From NCBI RefSeq assembly GCF_029931775.1, contig NC_079312.1, forward strand, positions 9,679,821-9,743,820: 64,000 nt of DNA, given 5' to 3'. Both the position numbers and the translations under genes were made by a program. Positions 20,386 through 40,937 of the stretch are shown one piece after another. Each line of letters opens with the position of its first letter. The stretch's first letter is position 1. Under the pieces are notes generated by a model, which worked only from the letters and a program-made list of their open reading frames with translations, searched no databases and was not told the DNA's origin. This stretch comes from Euleptes europaea (Eukaryota; Chordata; Lepidosauria; Squamata; Sphaerodactylidae).

Positions 20386-20943
20386 AATCAGTAAGGCTTT
20401 TGATAAGGTTCCCACGTATCATTCTAGTTGACAAATTGGGAAAATGTGGTTTAGATCCTATTACTGTTAGGTGGATCTGCAACTGGTTGACAGATTGCAC
20501 CCAAAGAGTGCTTGTTAATGGTTTCTCATCCACTTGGAGAGAAGTGACTAGCGGAGTGCCTCAGGGATCTGTCCTGGGCCCCGTGTTGTTCAACATCTTT
20601 ATAAATGATTTGGATGAAGGAACAGAGGGGATGCTTATTACATTTGTAGATAATACTAAATTGGAGGGGTAGCAAATACAGTCGAAGACAGAGCCAGGAT
20701 ACAAGATGATCTTGTCAGACTGGAGGACTGGGCTAAAACTAATAAAATGCACTTCAACAAAGATAAATGTAAAGTTCTACATTTAGGTTAAAAAAATCAA
20801 ATGCATAATTATAGGATGGGGGAGACTTTTCTTAGCAGTAGTGTGTGAAAAGGATCTTGGGGTCTTAGTAGACCAAACGCTGAACCTGAGTCAGCAGTGT
20901 GATGCAGCAGCTAAAAAGGCAAATGCGATCTTGGGCGTTTTGG
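20386..20943 (+). mobile_element. CR1 LINE fragment
   Basis: Plus-strand reading: SKAFDKVPR, then [37 protein letters not shown] and FVDNTKLEG (catalytic ADD altered), followed in other frames by the NKMHFNK region. It ends abruptly near 20943. Confidence 0.85.
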
Positions 20944-21159
20944 CCAGAGCTCCCCACAACTGAAGTTTTTTTTTTTGGGGGGGGGTATTGACGCTTATCT
21001 ATTTATTTATAGCCTGCCTTTCTCCTTGGGACTCAAGGCAGACTTCACAGAGTCATTACAATCAACAGGATGCAACGCTCAGTAAATGCCGGCTTGCTGG
21101 GGAGGGCGGACTGCAAATATGAAAAAATAAACAAACAATGAAATAGGGTTTGGATGCAG

Positions 21160-21925
21160 TTCAACAAGGATAAGTGCTGAGTTCTATATCTGGATAAAAA
21201 AACTGAGGGACATGCATACTGGATGGGGGATACACTTCTGGGTAGCGGTGTGTGTGAGCAAGATCTTGGGGTACGAGTGGACCGTAAATTAAATATGAGC
21301 AGCCAGTGTGATGCAGCGACCAAAAAAGCTAATGTGATCTTGGGGTGCATCAACAGAGGCATAACTTCCAAATCGCAAGAAGTCATAGTTCCGCTGTACA
21401 CAGCATCGGTCAGGCCGCATCTGGAGTATTGTGTGCAGTTCTGGAGGCCCCACTTCAAAAAGGATGTGGACAGAATGGAGTGGGTGCAGAGGAGAGCGAT
21501 GAGGATGATCAGGGCCTGGAGACCAAGCCCTATGAGGAAAGGCTAAGAGAGCTGGGAACGTTTAGTCTGGAGAAGAGGAGGTTGAGGGGAGACATGATTG
21601 CTCTCTTAAAGTATTTGAAGGGCTGTCAATTAGAGGAGGGCAGGGAGCTGTTCCTGTTGGCAGCAGAGGATAGGACTCACAATAATGGGTTTAAATTGCA
21701 GGGGGAAAGGTACTGGCTGGATATTAGGGGAAAAATGTACAGTAAGAGTTGTTCAACAGTGGAATCAGCTACCTAGGGAGGTGGTCAGTTCCCCCTCATT
21801 GGCAGTCTTTAAGCAGAGGCTGAACAAACACTTGTCAGAGATGCTCTAGGCTGATTCTGCATTGAGCAGGAGGTTGGACTAAATGGCCTGTATGGCCCCT
21901 TCCAACTCTATGATTCTGTGGGTTG
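21160..21925 (+). mobile_element. CR1 LINE 3' part
   Basis: Encodes GDTLLGSGVCEQDLGVRVD, then SQCDAATKKANVILGCINRG and HLEYCVQFWRPHFKKDVDRM. It continues into the CR1 3' end with GGAGGTTGGACTAAATGGCC and CTATGATTCTGTG. A separate insertion from the copy ending at 20943. Confidence 0.87.
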
Positions 21926-22278
21926 TAGAACCAAACAGGAATCTAAAAAAAAGAACTGAAACAAAGCATAAGTGTTACATGACACATTAAATGGTGCAAA
22001 ATTACATTATGGGAGCCAACCCAGAGGAAACTATACACAGTAGTTTAGGCGTTATATACTACAATGATATGAATCCCGACCCACAAACAACAACAAGGAC
22101 ACCCTTTCTGATCCACCGGGGCAACCCTTAGGTGTCTCTTGACCAGGGTCAGTGATGTAGCCCCCTTCACTTTTGGTTTCTTTCTCCCTTTTAGATATCT
22201 CTCCCTCTCCCTCTTCACAGCCACGTGAGTAAGGGTATCTTTCCACAGTCGGAGGCTACCCAAGAGAAGGGGAAGGAG

Positions 22279-32034
<9,756 letters not shown>

Positions 32035-32712
32035 AATTTAGATCAGGGGTGTTGAAATGTTTGCAATGTAACAGAAATATCAGGAACGTCACTGAGCTGC
32101 TTGAACATCAATGAATCTACATGGGGAACAAAATATGTCCATGATTCTTTTCTTTTAAGGGCCAAACTAGACATGCAAGTTTTTAAAAAGCTGGGTTTGG
32201 GTTCTTCGCAGCCATATAGGAGCTGTAGGGGAATAGTTGTTCAAGGAGGCCATTTGGCCTTGGAGCACTGCTGCAAGGGTTGAAAGGGTCCCTTCCTCCC
32301 CCACCCAGCTGTTATCCCACTCTGAATTAGTGCTGAGTGGAGTGACTTCTCCATTTTTGCTGATGTGCTGTTTCAGTGCCAGAAAACAGCTGGGGGTGGG
32401 GAGTCAGGGGCACTTCAGCAGGAAACTTTCCTCCCCCCAGGGCAGTGTTCCGAAGCCATAGATTCTTTTTAAATAGACATTCCCTGCATCTGCTGTGTGG
32501 CTGCAGGGAACCTGAGGCGGGTAATCCAGACCAACTCTTTAAAAACCCATATGTGTAGTTTGGCTCTGAGGCGGGGCAATCAGAACCACCATCTAATTAC
32601 CCACCATGTTACTCCATGTCACCATGTCACAGCAGGGAAGCTTTATCAACAGGACTTTAGCAAGGGACAAGCGTTTAAAATTTTGGTCTACTGTTGTTGA
32701 TTAGTGGATGTT

Positions 32713-32718
32713 AATAAA
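32713..32718 (+). other. Polyadenylation signal, gene B
   Basis: AATAAA 679 nt after the stop, followed about 20 nt later by a GT-rich stretch (TTGTGCGTGGTGTG). A good candidate for the gene B transcript end. Confidence 0.6.
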
Positions 32719-32799
32719 CTTGATTTGTAAGTTGAGCCATTGTGCGTGGTGTGACAGCATCCTGTAATTTCGGGGGATTTTAGGTGAATACTGTTAGAC

Positions 32800-33143
32800 C
32801 AGGGGTCCCCAACTTTTTGAGCCTATGAGCACATTTGGAATTTTGACATGGCATGGTGGGCACATCAACAAAATGAATGCCACAAAATGGCTGCTGCAGG
32901 AGGTGGAGCCGGCCACAAAATGATTTCCACAGTTTAATTTCAGTAACAGTGTTTTGGCAGCAGCTGCCACCGCATCACAATGTTTTAAAAAAATCTGTGC
33001 AGCCAATCCAATCTCCAATAGTCTATCAGAAGCCTTGCTGAGCAAAAGCCCTATCTGGCTTTACCCACTTCTTAAAAACACTGGCAAGAAAAGGTGTTGG
33101 TGGGCGCTATTGCACCCACAGGCACCACATTGGGGGACCCCTT
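32800..33143. mobile_element. hAT-type element, CAGGGGTCC family
   Basis: Left end CAGGGGTCCCCAACTTTTT, right end TTGGGGGACCCCTT. Flanks TGTTAGAC and TGTTTGAC agree at 7 of 8 positions, as expected for an aged 8-bp duplication. Relatives: 35.9, 42.5 and 44.0 kb. Confidence 0.85.
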
Positions 33144-33597
33144 TGTTTGACCTTCTGCCTCTTTCATCATCTGAGGTAATATTCTATGGTAGTGCAAGTA
33201 AAGCTTAGTTTCAAGGGCTGCAGAATTGTGGGTTCCCTAATGTGACCTAAAAACAGTCTGTTTTTCTGTCAGGGCACTGAGGCTCTTGAGACAAAATTAA
33301 AAAGAACAGACTTTTTCATTCTCCTTGTCAGTAGGATTTCAGTGTTTAAGATGTCAGAAGTACAATGAACAGGTCACAGAGTAATGCTTCAACTCAGGCT
33401 GAAGTAAAATATGATTTTCTTCCCAAGTAACAATGTAAGAGAATGGTGTATAGAATTCACTTAAGAATTCACAGAGATTTTCCAGCCAATTTCCCACTTT
33501 TTTGAAGGACTGAATTGATGCAGATTAGACTTGCTGATACTCAGGTTTCGAGTATACCCTATCTGTTCCAAGCTGGAGTCAGACTTTTTATTATTTT

Positions 33598-33911
33598 GGT
33601 TCTTGTAGGTTATCCGGGCTGTGTGACTGTGGTTCTTGGTATTTTCTTTCCTGACATTTTGCCAGCAGCTGTGGCAGGCATCTTCAGAGGAGTCACACTG
33701 AAGGACAGTGTCTCTCAGTGTCAAGTGTGTAGGAAGAGTAATATATAGTCAGAAAGGGGTTGGGTTGAGCTGAATCATTGTCTTGCAAAAAGTATCAAAG
33801 GTAATGTGCTAAGGCTTTCATGGTCAGAGTTCATTGGTTCTTGTAGGTTATCCGGGCTGTAGGTTAAGCCTTCGACAATATTTTATCTTGTAGGTTAAGC
33901 CTTCGACAATA
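33598..33911. mobile_element. Fold-back retroposon family 1
   Basis: Flanked by a perfect 13-bp duplication TTTTTATTATTTT (33585-33597 and 33912-33924). The left arm contains the family 1 unit in antisense orientation with a damaged hammerhead-like core (AAAA in place of GAAA). The right end carries the tail GCCTTCGACAATATT twice in tandem. Confidence 0.78.
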
Positions 33912-34186
33912 TTTTTATTATTTTTTCTGTGGTTTTTTTTTTCCTTTACAAGAGTCAGACACCAAACTAACATACCTGCTGACTCCCAGGGCTGGACCTA
34001 AATAGCACATGTCTGCTCTCATCTGGAGTCAGACCTCATCTGCTAGCTCTTCTCTACAAGTTGATTGGATGTCATAGCCATATTCAAATTGGCTCAGGCA
34101 TACACATATGATTGGTTGCTTGGCAGCTAGGGGCTGTACAGCCTGTTGTCCATTACAGGGGGGCCCTTTTGGAAACACATTGGTGA

Positions 34187-34862
34187 GACAGAAACAGAGC
34201 TGGGTGGGATCTCAAGGGTCATCTAGTCCAACCCCGTGCACAACATAGGAAATTCACAACTACCTCCCTCCCACTCCCCCAAGTCACCCCAGCTGTATGC
34301 TCAGAGGAAGGCAAAAAATCCCTGGTCAATCCAGCCTGGAGGAAAATTCCTTCCTGACCCCAAAGTGGCAATCAGCATTAACCTGGGCATGTAAGAAAGG
34401 GCCAGAAGAGCCAAGCACTGACGCAACCCTTCCTGCCCTCCCTCTTATGATCTGCTTAAGTTCACAGAATCAGCCTTGCTGCCAGATGACCATGTAGCTT
34501 CTGATTTTAAAAAAACCCTCCAAAGAAGTAGAGCCCACCATCTCCCGAGGAAGCCTGTTCAATTGAGGAACTGCTGAACCTGTCAGGAAGCTCTTCCAAA
34601 TGTTTAGCCAAAAACTCTTGTGATTCAATTTCAACCTGTTGGTTCTGGTTCCACTTTCTGGGGCCACAGGAAACAACTCAGCACCATCCTCTATATGACC
34701 GCCCTTCAAGTACTTGAAGATGGTTATCATGTCCCCTCTCAGTTGTCTCCTCTCCAGGCTAAACTTTCCGAGCTCCTTTAACCTTTCCTCATAGGACTTG
34801 GTCTCCAGACCCCTCACTAGCTTCATTGCCCTCCTCTGGGCATGTTGCAGGTGCAACAGGTG
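34187..34862 (-). mobile_element. CR1 LINE 3' end
   Basis: Minus strand encodes RRAMKLVRGLETKSYEERLK, ELGKFSLERRQLRGDMITIF and KYLKGGHIEDGAELF, the CR1 C-terminus. This is followed toward 34187 by the CR1 3' untranslated end (GGGGTTGGACTAGATGACC). 5'-truncated. Confidence 0.85.
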
Positions 34863-35314
34863 AGATCTTTTCCTGGTGTCTATTTGGTCAATGTAGTATG
34901 CTCAAACAATTACGTTGCAACTATTAACAGGTTTCTTAACAGTTGTTAACGGGAAAAACCAAGTTAATTGCATCGCTGCTTGTAGATGGCAATTACTTGC
35001 ATACAATCCCATTTTCCAGGTTACAGACTGGTTACTTTGTGTTTACAGCCATCTGGATAGTTGTCAGCAAAACTATCATGAATGCTGACAAAGTCATCCT
35101 GCAGTAAGAAACTCCACGGAAGCAATTTTTTTTGTTACCCTTTGTGTTACAGTAGGAAGCGATCTATGAGAAGAGTAAACTTCCAGCCTCATATGTAAGG
35201 CCTGAGCATCTTAAGGCCTATATACAGTTGCCTATGACAGTGATCTGACAACTGTTGTCAACCCATTGGTGTAGAATTTCCCTAAGTCATTCCCATTCCT
35301 TCCTCTTTTGCATC

Positions 35315-35575
35315 CCACCTGCTCTTTGTGGTGGTGATGGTGGAAAGTGCCATCAAGTCACAGCTGACTTATGGCGAATCTGTAGGGTTTTGAAGGCAAG
35401 AGAGGTTCAGAGGCTGTTTGCCATTGCCTGCCTCCATGTGGGCTGAGTGAGTTCTGAGAGAACTGTGAGTGGCCCAAGGTCACCCGCAGGCTTTATGTGG
35501 AGCAGCAAGGAATCAAACCTGGTTCTCCAGATTACAGTCCATTGCTCTTAACCACTACACCAGAGTGGCTCTCAT
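35315..35575 (-). repeat. tRNA-derived SINE with BovB-like tail (Sauria type)
   Basis: Minus strand: head GGTGTAGTGGTTAAGAGCAA, B-box CCAGGTTTGATTCC, then ACCTTGGGCCACTCACAG. The 3' tail contains CATAAGTCAGCTGTGACTTG and ATGGCACTTTCC, resembling the BovB LINE end. Such tails let a SINE use BovB machinery. Confidence 0.82.
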
Positions 35576-35939
35576 AAGATATGCCATACCATAAATAGTG
35601 CAAAAAGTGGATTACAAAAATCGGTATATGCACACAGTAATACCTGTGACAGGACTGGGAAAAAGCCATGTGGGTGGGGCTGGAGAGGAAGTGGGTGAAT
35701 TTGTTTGAGAAAGCTGGCTGGATCCAGTCCATTATTGTGCAATCTCATAATGTGATTAGCTAGATTCAAGTCCAGTAGCATCTTAGAGACCAACAAGATT
35801 AGGGCTGCCACCTCCATGTTGGGAGATTCCTGGAGTTTTGGGGTGGAGTCTGGAAGCGCAGAAGTTGGGGAGGGGAAGGAGCTCAACAGAGATGTGAAGT
35901 GGTAGAGTTCACTCTCTAAAACTGTTATTTTATCCAGAA

Positions 35940-36239
35940 CAGGGAGTGGGGGAAACCTTTCTGGGCCTGTGGACAACTTTGTAATTCTGACATGGCAGGG
36001 TGGGTGCAGCCATGAAATGGCTGCCAAAAAATGGTTTCTGCTGCTTAGCTTCAGTCACACCGAAGAACCTTGTGCTCTGATGACAGCTGCTGCCAAACTA
36101 GCATTTTTAAAAATGTGCGCAGCCAATCAAATTGCCAACGGCTGACCTTGCTGGGCAAAAGCCCCACCTGCCCCACCTCCTAAAAATACTTGGTGGGCAC
36201 CCGGAAAGGTGTCGGCGCGTGCCAAATTTGGAACCCCTG
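35940..36239. mobile_element. hAT-type element, CAGGGGTCC family
   Basis: Ends CAGGGAGTGGGGGAAACC and CCAAATTTGGAACCCCTG. The interior shows GTGCGCAGCCAATCAAATTG and GGGCAAAAGCCCCACCTG as in the 32.8-kb copy. The flanking duplication is decayed. Confidence 0.75.
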
Positions 36240-36275
36240 CTCCAGGGGAACCGATCTCTCTTGTGATGCCATAAA

Positions 36276-36369
36276 TAGGGTTGCCAACCTCCAGGGGGTG
36301 GCTGGAGATCTGCTATTACAACTGATCTTTGGCCGATAGAGATCAGTTCACCTGGAGCTGGCAACCCTA
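36276..36369. mobile_element. Short inverted-repeat element (TAGGGTTGCCA)
   Basis: Begins TAGGGTTGCCAACCTCC and ends GGAGCTGGCAACCCTA, a clean inverted repeat. Further fragments of the same family follow to about 36495, and copies occur at 38.94, 48.25-48.69, 49.78, 62.76 and 63.73 kb. Confidence 0.7.
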
Positions 36370-36759
36370 GCCATCGAGTCCACCCTCCAAAGCTGCCATT
36401 TGCTCCAGGGGAACTAATCTCTGTAGGCTGTTTGTAATTCCAATTGTAATTCCGGGAGAACTCCAGGTCCCACCTGGGAAATTGGCAGCCCCCACAGCTG
36501 CAATTGCAGGACACATTTATTAAACGATTAAACAACGGCGGGGGGAGAACCCCCCCCCAAAAAAAACCCCACAGAAGACACAGGCTAGATTTTGAAAGAG
36601 AATGAACTCCTGGTTTTGCTTAAACCTTTCTTTTTAAAAATAATAATAATAATAATTAAATTTTATAGGATGCAGAAAAAAGAAAAGGGAAAAGAATAAA
36701 AATCAAAACATTAAACTTTTCGTTGAGAATTGAAGTGGCATGTACCATTTTTATTTACA

Positions 36760-37190
36760 AAACCTTTTTAATTTATGCCACCACGGCTGCACGATTGATA
36801 TATGCAGCTAAATGGAAGACAGTCGAGATACCAGAAAAAAAAGACTGGATAAAAAAGATGCTGGAATTGACAGAGATGGCGAAGCTTACGGCTTTGATAA
36901 CCCAGAATGATAATGTACAATTTTGGGGGGAATGGGAGGCTTGGAGAACTTACTGTGAAAATTATTTTTAATGGGACCATTTAAAGGACACTCTTTGATC
37001 TAATCCCTTATTTACACTTTGTATTAATTTTATATTAGGTATTGATTTAATATGTTGGCTAGGATAAGAACCGGTTAATTAAAATAATATTGGGATTAGC
37101 TCCGTTAGCAAAAGTTTATACAGTTCATTTTTAGATGGGAGAGGGGGAAGTCATGTTATTAGTAAATTAGTGATATTACTTGCTTTTCTT
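36760..37190 (+). mobile_element. L1 LINE 3' fragment
   Basis: Encodes the L1 ORF2 C-terminus: YATTAARLIYAAKWKTVEIP, KKDWIKKMLELTEMAKLTAL and WGEWEAWRTYCENYF, then a stop and A-rich 3' sequence. A longer relative of the fragment at 16.58 kb. Confidence 0.82.
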
Positions 37191-37320
37191 TACAGAAAAC
37201 AGAACCTTTATTGGCATTTACAGTAACAAAACAAACAGGTAAAGCAGCTAGATATGGATCTAAAAAAAGAATGAATGCACAGTTCATCAGTAAATTTCAT
37301 AATAAACAATTAAATGAGGG

Positions 37321-37799
37321 CAAGAGTCCAGTAGCACCTTAAAGACTAACAAAAATATTTTCTGGTAGGGGATGAGCTTTCGTGAGCCACAGCTCACTTC
37401 TTCAGATACAGCTAGAATGTGAAAGGGAGATTGGAAAGAGAAACTGATGAATTACAGTTGATATTCAAACTAAAGTCAATGCATTTACCTGGGCTGAATA
37501 AAGACCTTGCATTCATGGCCTATTACCAATGCTGATTTCTCCACACCCATCTCTCCCCTGGACATCGCAGACTCTTCTGCATACCACACCTAATCCCACC
37601 AAGCCTGCTTTTCACATTTACATACTGTTCCTCTACTTAAAGACCAATGGATTCACATTCTAGCTGTATCTGAAGAAGTGAGCTGTGGCTCACGAAAGCT
37701 CCTACCCTGCCAGGAAATATTTTGGTTAGTCTTTAAGGTGCTACTGGACTCTTGCCCTTTTCGACTACTGCAGACAGACTAACACGGCTGCCCACCGTG
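37321..37799. mobile_element. Fold-back retroposon family 2, full fold-back copy
   Basis: Flanked by a perfect 13-bp duplication AATTAAATGAGGG (37308-37320 and 37800-37812). The left arm (37321-about 37415) is an inverted copy of the right arm (about 37655-37762). The right end has an extra tail of about 45 nt (CCTTTTCGACTACTGCAG, ACTAACACGGCTGCCC) absent on the left. Both arms keep the hammerhead-like core CTGAAGA / GTGAGC-TGTG-GCTCAC / GAAAGCTC, but stem I is weaker than at 16.2 kb. Confidence 0.83.
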
Positions 37800-37991
37800 A
37801 ATTAAATGAGGGTTCCCCTCCTTCTTTCTCCCTCCTTTAGGACCTTGGCCAGGAACTCGGCTACTTAAATGGTAACTTTGAAGCTTTTGTCATCCAATAA
37901 ATGGCCTATGTTTCCAGTAGTCATTGCAACTGGCTTTTCTTTTTATTATTACTATTACATTGTTTCTGCTGATATGTTTAATGAAGAAAAT

Positions 37992-37994
<3 letters not shown>

Positions 37995-38029
<35 letters not shown>

Positions 38030-38177
38030 TACATATATATATATACATACACACATACATACATATACATACATACATATATATATGTTTAATGAAGAAA
38101 ATTATATATATATATATATACACACACATACATACACATATACATACATATATACACATACATATATATATACATAC

Positions 38178-38208
<31 letters not shown>

Positions 38209-38352
38209 CACACATACACACATATACATATATATATATGTATATATATGTATGTATATGTATGTATGTGTATGTGTGTATATATATATGTATGTGTGTG
38301 TGTGTATGTATGTATATATATGTATGTATATGTATATATATGTATAAAAAAA
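37995..38352. repeat. TA/CA then TA/TG low-complexity tract
   Basis: The left part is TA- and CA-rich (ACACAC, ACATAC), the right part TA- and TG-rich (TGTGTG, TATGTA), so the tract is an imperfect inverted repeat of alternating purine-pyrimidine. A unit starting TGTTTAATGAAGAAAATTA occurs twice (37975 and 38085). It ends about 120 bp before likely promoter motifs of gene C. Confidence 0.9.
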
Positions 38353-38474
38353 AGAGAGAGAATTGAAGTGGCATGGATAACCCTCTACTGCCAAATTCAA
38401 AATCCCATATTTCTCCACCGTAGCTCATAATTAGCTGAGCCCCCCCCCACTCCTCCTCCAAAAGCCTCCCATGA

Positions 38475-38507
38475 ACCCGGAAGTGCCGCCTGCGAAGAAA
38501 GGAAGTG
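38475..38507 (+). promoter_or_regulatory. Two ETS-type sites, probable gene C promoter
   Basis: ACCCGGAAGTG (38475-38485) and AGGAAGTG (38500-38507) match ETS/GABP consensus sites, common in TATA-less housekeeping promoters. A good splice donor TGG|GTGAGT at 38693/38694 follows. A noncoding first exon of about 200 nt splicing to the acceptor at 40081-40082 is plausible. Inference only. Confidence 0.45.
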
Positions 38508-38942
38508 CCTGTCTGGGAGTTTGGCTGTAAAGTCTATGGAAGACATAGAGCCTGGAGTCCTAGAAGGGAGGCCCCCTCCCCCACATCTGCCCCCGTTGAC
38601 TGCTCGTTTGAATGTACATTACAGCCCGTGGAGGGGGCTGCTTTTTCTGCATATTCCTCTCTTTTTGGCTTTTTTTTGGGGGGGGGGTTCTGGGTGAGTA
38701 ACTTTTGCACTTCCGGAGAGAAGCAGGAGCAAAGAAATCACAGCCAGGAATTGGGGGGGGGGGAAGAGAAAGAGAGAGACCCCGACTCCCCCCCCCTTTT
38801 CCCTCCTCCTCTCCCTCCACAATCTCAGCACAGGGCAATGAGCTGTGGGGTGTGTGTGTGCCTTCTGCATTAAATTGGTGTGTACCTTCTGCAGGAATTG
38901 GTGCCTTCTGCATTAAAAAGCAATTTTTTGGGGGAGAGTGAA

Positions 38943-39076
38943 GGGTTGCCCTGGAGATCTGGCATTGCAGCTGGACTGTGGCATCCTACCCAACTGAGGT
39001 CCCTGGCCTCCCCCAAACCCTGCCCTCCCCCAAATCCACCCCCCAAACGCCAGGGATTTCCAAACCTGGCAACCAT
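38943..39076. mobile_element. TAGGGTTGCCA-family fragment
   Basis: Starts AGGGTTGCCCTGGAGATC, has ACTGAGGTCCCTGGCC and ends AAACCTGGCAACC, matching the short inverted-repeat family. Confidence 0.55.
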
Positions 39077-39856
39077 TCCAGCAGCATGTCCTAAGGTGGG
39101 GGTTTGGGGGCAGGGGGGATTTGCACTTGGGAGCCCTAAAGGGTCCGCACGGTTTTCAAGGGTGATAAGAGATTTTATGCTCAAGACACAATGTTGTCAG
39201 AGGGGGCGGGTTTAGGAGAACGGGTTTGGGGATGGAATTCATTCAGGTGCTTGTGTCTGGAGGGACATGTTGAACAGGAAAGTGGCTAGTCCTCTGTGAG
39301 GCAGTCAGCTCCAAGGGGCTTGCTGTTAAAAAAAAAAAAATCCTCAGCATGGATGTGGCCGGTCCTAGATCAGTGACTGTCCTACTTGTTTTTCTCCACC
39401 CCCCACATTCCCCTTATTATGTTGTTTGGGTTTAAGAAATCAGTAGGTCAAAAGAAAAGAGACATTCAGAGGTGGATTGCCAGTGCCTTCCCCTGCGGAG
39501 TGACCCTGGGCTTCCTTGGTGGTCTCCCATCTAAGTTCTAACCAGGGATGGATGGATTATTAACGGTCATGTTAATGTTAAGTTAAATTGCATTGCTTCT
39601 TTCTTATATTGGCTCTTCGTTGACCTCTTGCGCCAAATGTTGGTGTAGTTTTGCTCTTCAGTTTAAGAAGTTTGCTGACCTGTGGTCTAGTTTTTGTTAT
39701 TGTTGTTCGATTCCTGCAGGGACCAGCATATTGATTAGTTAACAATTTCTTCCCTTAGGATATAGGAAGTCAGTGGTTCAGGAAGTCAGTATAATGACCC
39801 TCAGCACCTTAACTTTTGTAAAAAGTATTCCCCAGTTGATAAAGGTGTTCTGGTGG

Positions 39857-39963
39857 TATTGTCGAAGGCTTTCACGGTCAGAGTTCATTGGTTCTTGTAG
39901 GTTATCCGGGCTGTGTAACCGTGGTTACCACGGTTACACAGCCCGGATAACCTACAAGAACCA
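39857..39963. mobile_element. Fold-back retroposon family 1, minimal hairpin copy
   Basis: A 107-bp insertion with a perfect 12-bp duplication GTGTTCTGGTGG (39845-39856 and 39964-39975). It consists of the tail (TATTGTCGAAGGCTTTCACG) plus two arms of about 37 nt meeting head-on at about 39926 with almost no loop. The hammerhead-like segment is absent. In mirror orientation it has the same two termini as the other family 1 copies. Confidence 0.83.
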
Positions 39964-40127
39964 GTGTTCTGGTGGGTTGCTGCCCTCTTTGCTTTGTGCT
40001 TCACAGAGGTTCTCATTGTTGGGCACTTGAAGGCCTCTGTACATTTCTTTCTCACTTCTCAATTTTTTTCCTCTCTCCTTAGGAAAGTTACGGCCTCGGG
40101 ATCCAGATTCTTGGCAAGCCGCAGAAT

Positions 40128-40937
40128 ATGGCCACAGAGCAGGAGACCAGCCTTCAGATCCCGATGGATCTGGAACAACGGAGGCAGCCGGGGTTCAAAA
40201 GGGAGGGTCCAGATGCAGCAGGGCTCAACTTGGGAGAGGAACTGGGGTGCTTAAGAAGAGCTCCTCTTGTCACTCAGGGGGAGAGTATCAGGGGACTTGT
40301 GCAGAGGAGGCCAGAGGGACAGGTCAAGCAGGAACCAGGTGAGGGTTCACTTCAGCAGTGGGAAGTCCAGTGGCAGGAATTCCTGAAGACGGTGGAGTCC
40401 CCTCACACAGGCTGGCGACTCCCGCAGTTACTGGGGGAGCCCACGCCATGGGAGGACACAAAAGCCTTCCTGACCTCCTTCGAGCAAGTGGCTGAAGCAT
40501 GCCGGTGGCCCAAGGATGAGTGGGTGACCCGACTCCTGCCAGCCCTCAGCGGGGAAGCGGAGCAGGCCTTCAGCACCCTGGAGGCCAGAGACAGAGAGGA
40601 TTATGGAAAAGTGAAGGCGGCCATCTTGCGATGGGACACCCTGACCAGGGAGAGGTGGCGCCAGCACTTCCGGCATTTCCGCTACCAGGAGGCCGAGGGG
40701 CCGAGGGGACTCTACAGCCGTCTCCAAGAACTTTGCCACCAGTGGCTGAAGGTGGAGAGGCACTCAAAGGAGCAGATCATGGAGTTGCTGGTCCTAGAGC
40801 AGCTCTTGACTGTCCTTCCCCCGGAGATCCAGAACTGGGTGAGGCAGCATGGCCCCGAGAGCTGCTCCCAGGCAGTGGCCTTAGCCGAAGAGTTCCTGCA
40901 GCTGCAACGGGAGGCTGAGGAGAGACCAGAGCAACAA
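40128..40937 (+). CDS. Gene C exon 1: capsid-like extension plus SCAN
   Basis: This is 270 codons ending in phase 0 at GTAAGG (40938). Before the normal SCAN core ([20 protein letters not shown], then [20 protein letters not shown]) lies an extra helical block, [20 protein letters not shown] and [18 protein letters not shown], resembling the N-terminal part of a Gmr1-type Gag capsid. SCAN is known to derive from such a capsid, and lizards are reported to keep an extended form. Gene D has the same block. Genes A and B do not. Confidence 0.9.

Noticed and set aside
37869-38461. Several overlapping open frames of 109-168 codons rich in Ile/Tyr/Thr/His
   Set aside because: They are translations of the TA/CA/TG low-complexity tract. 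All frames stay open because the repeats lack stops.
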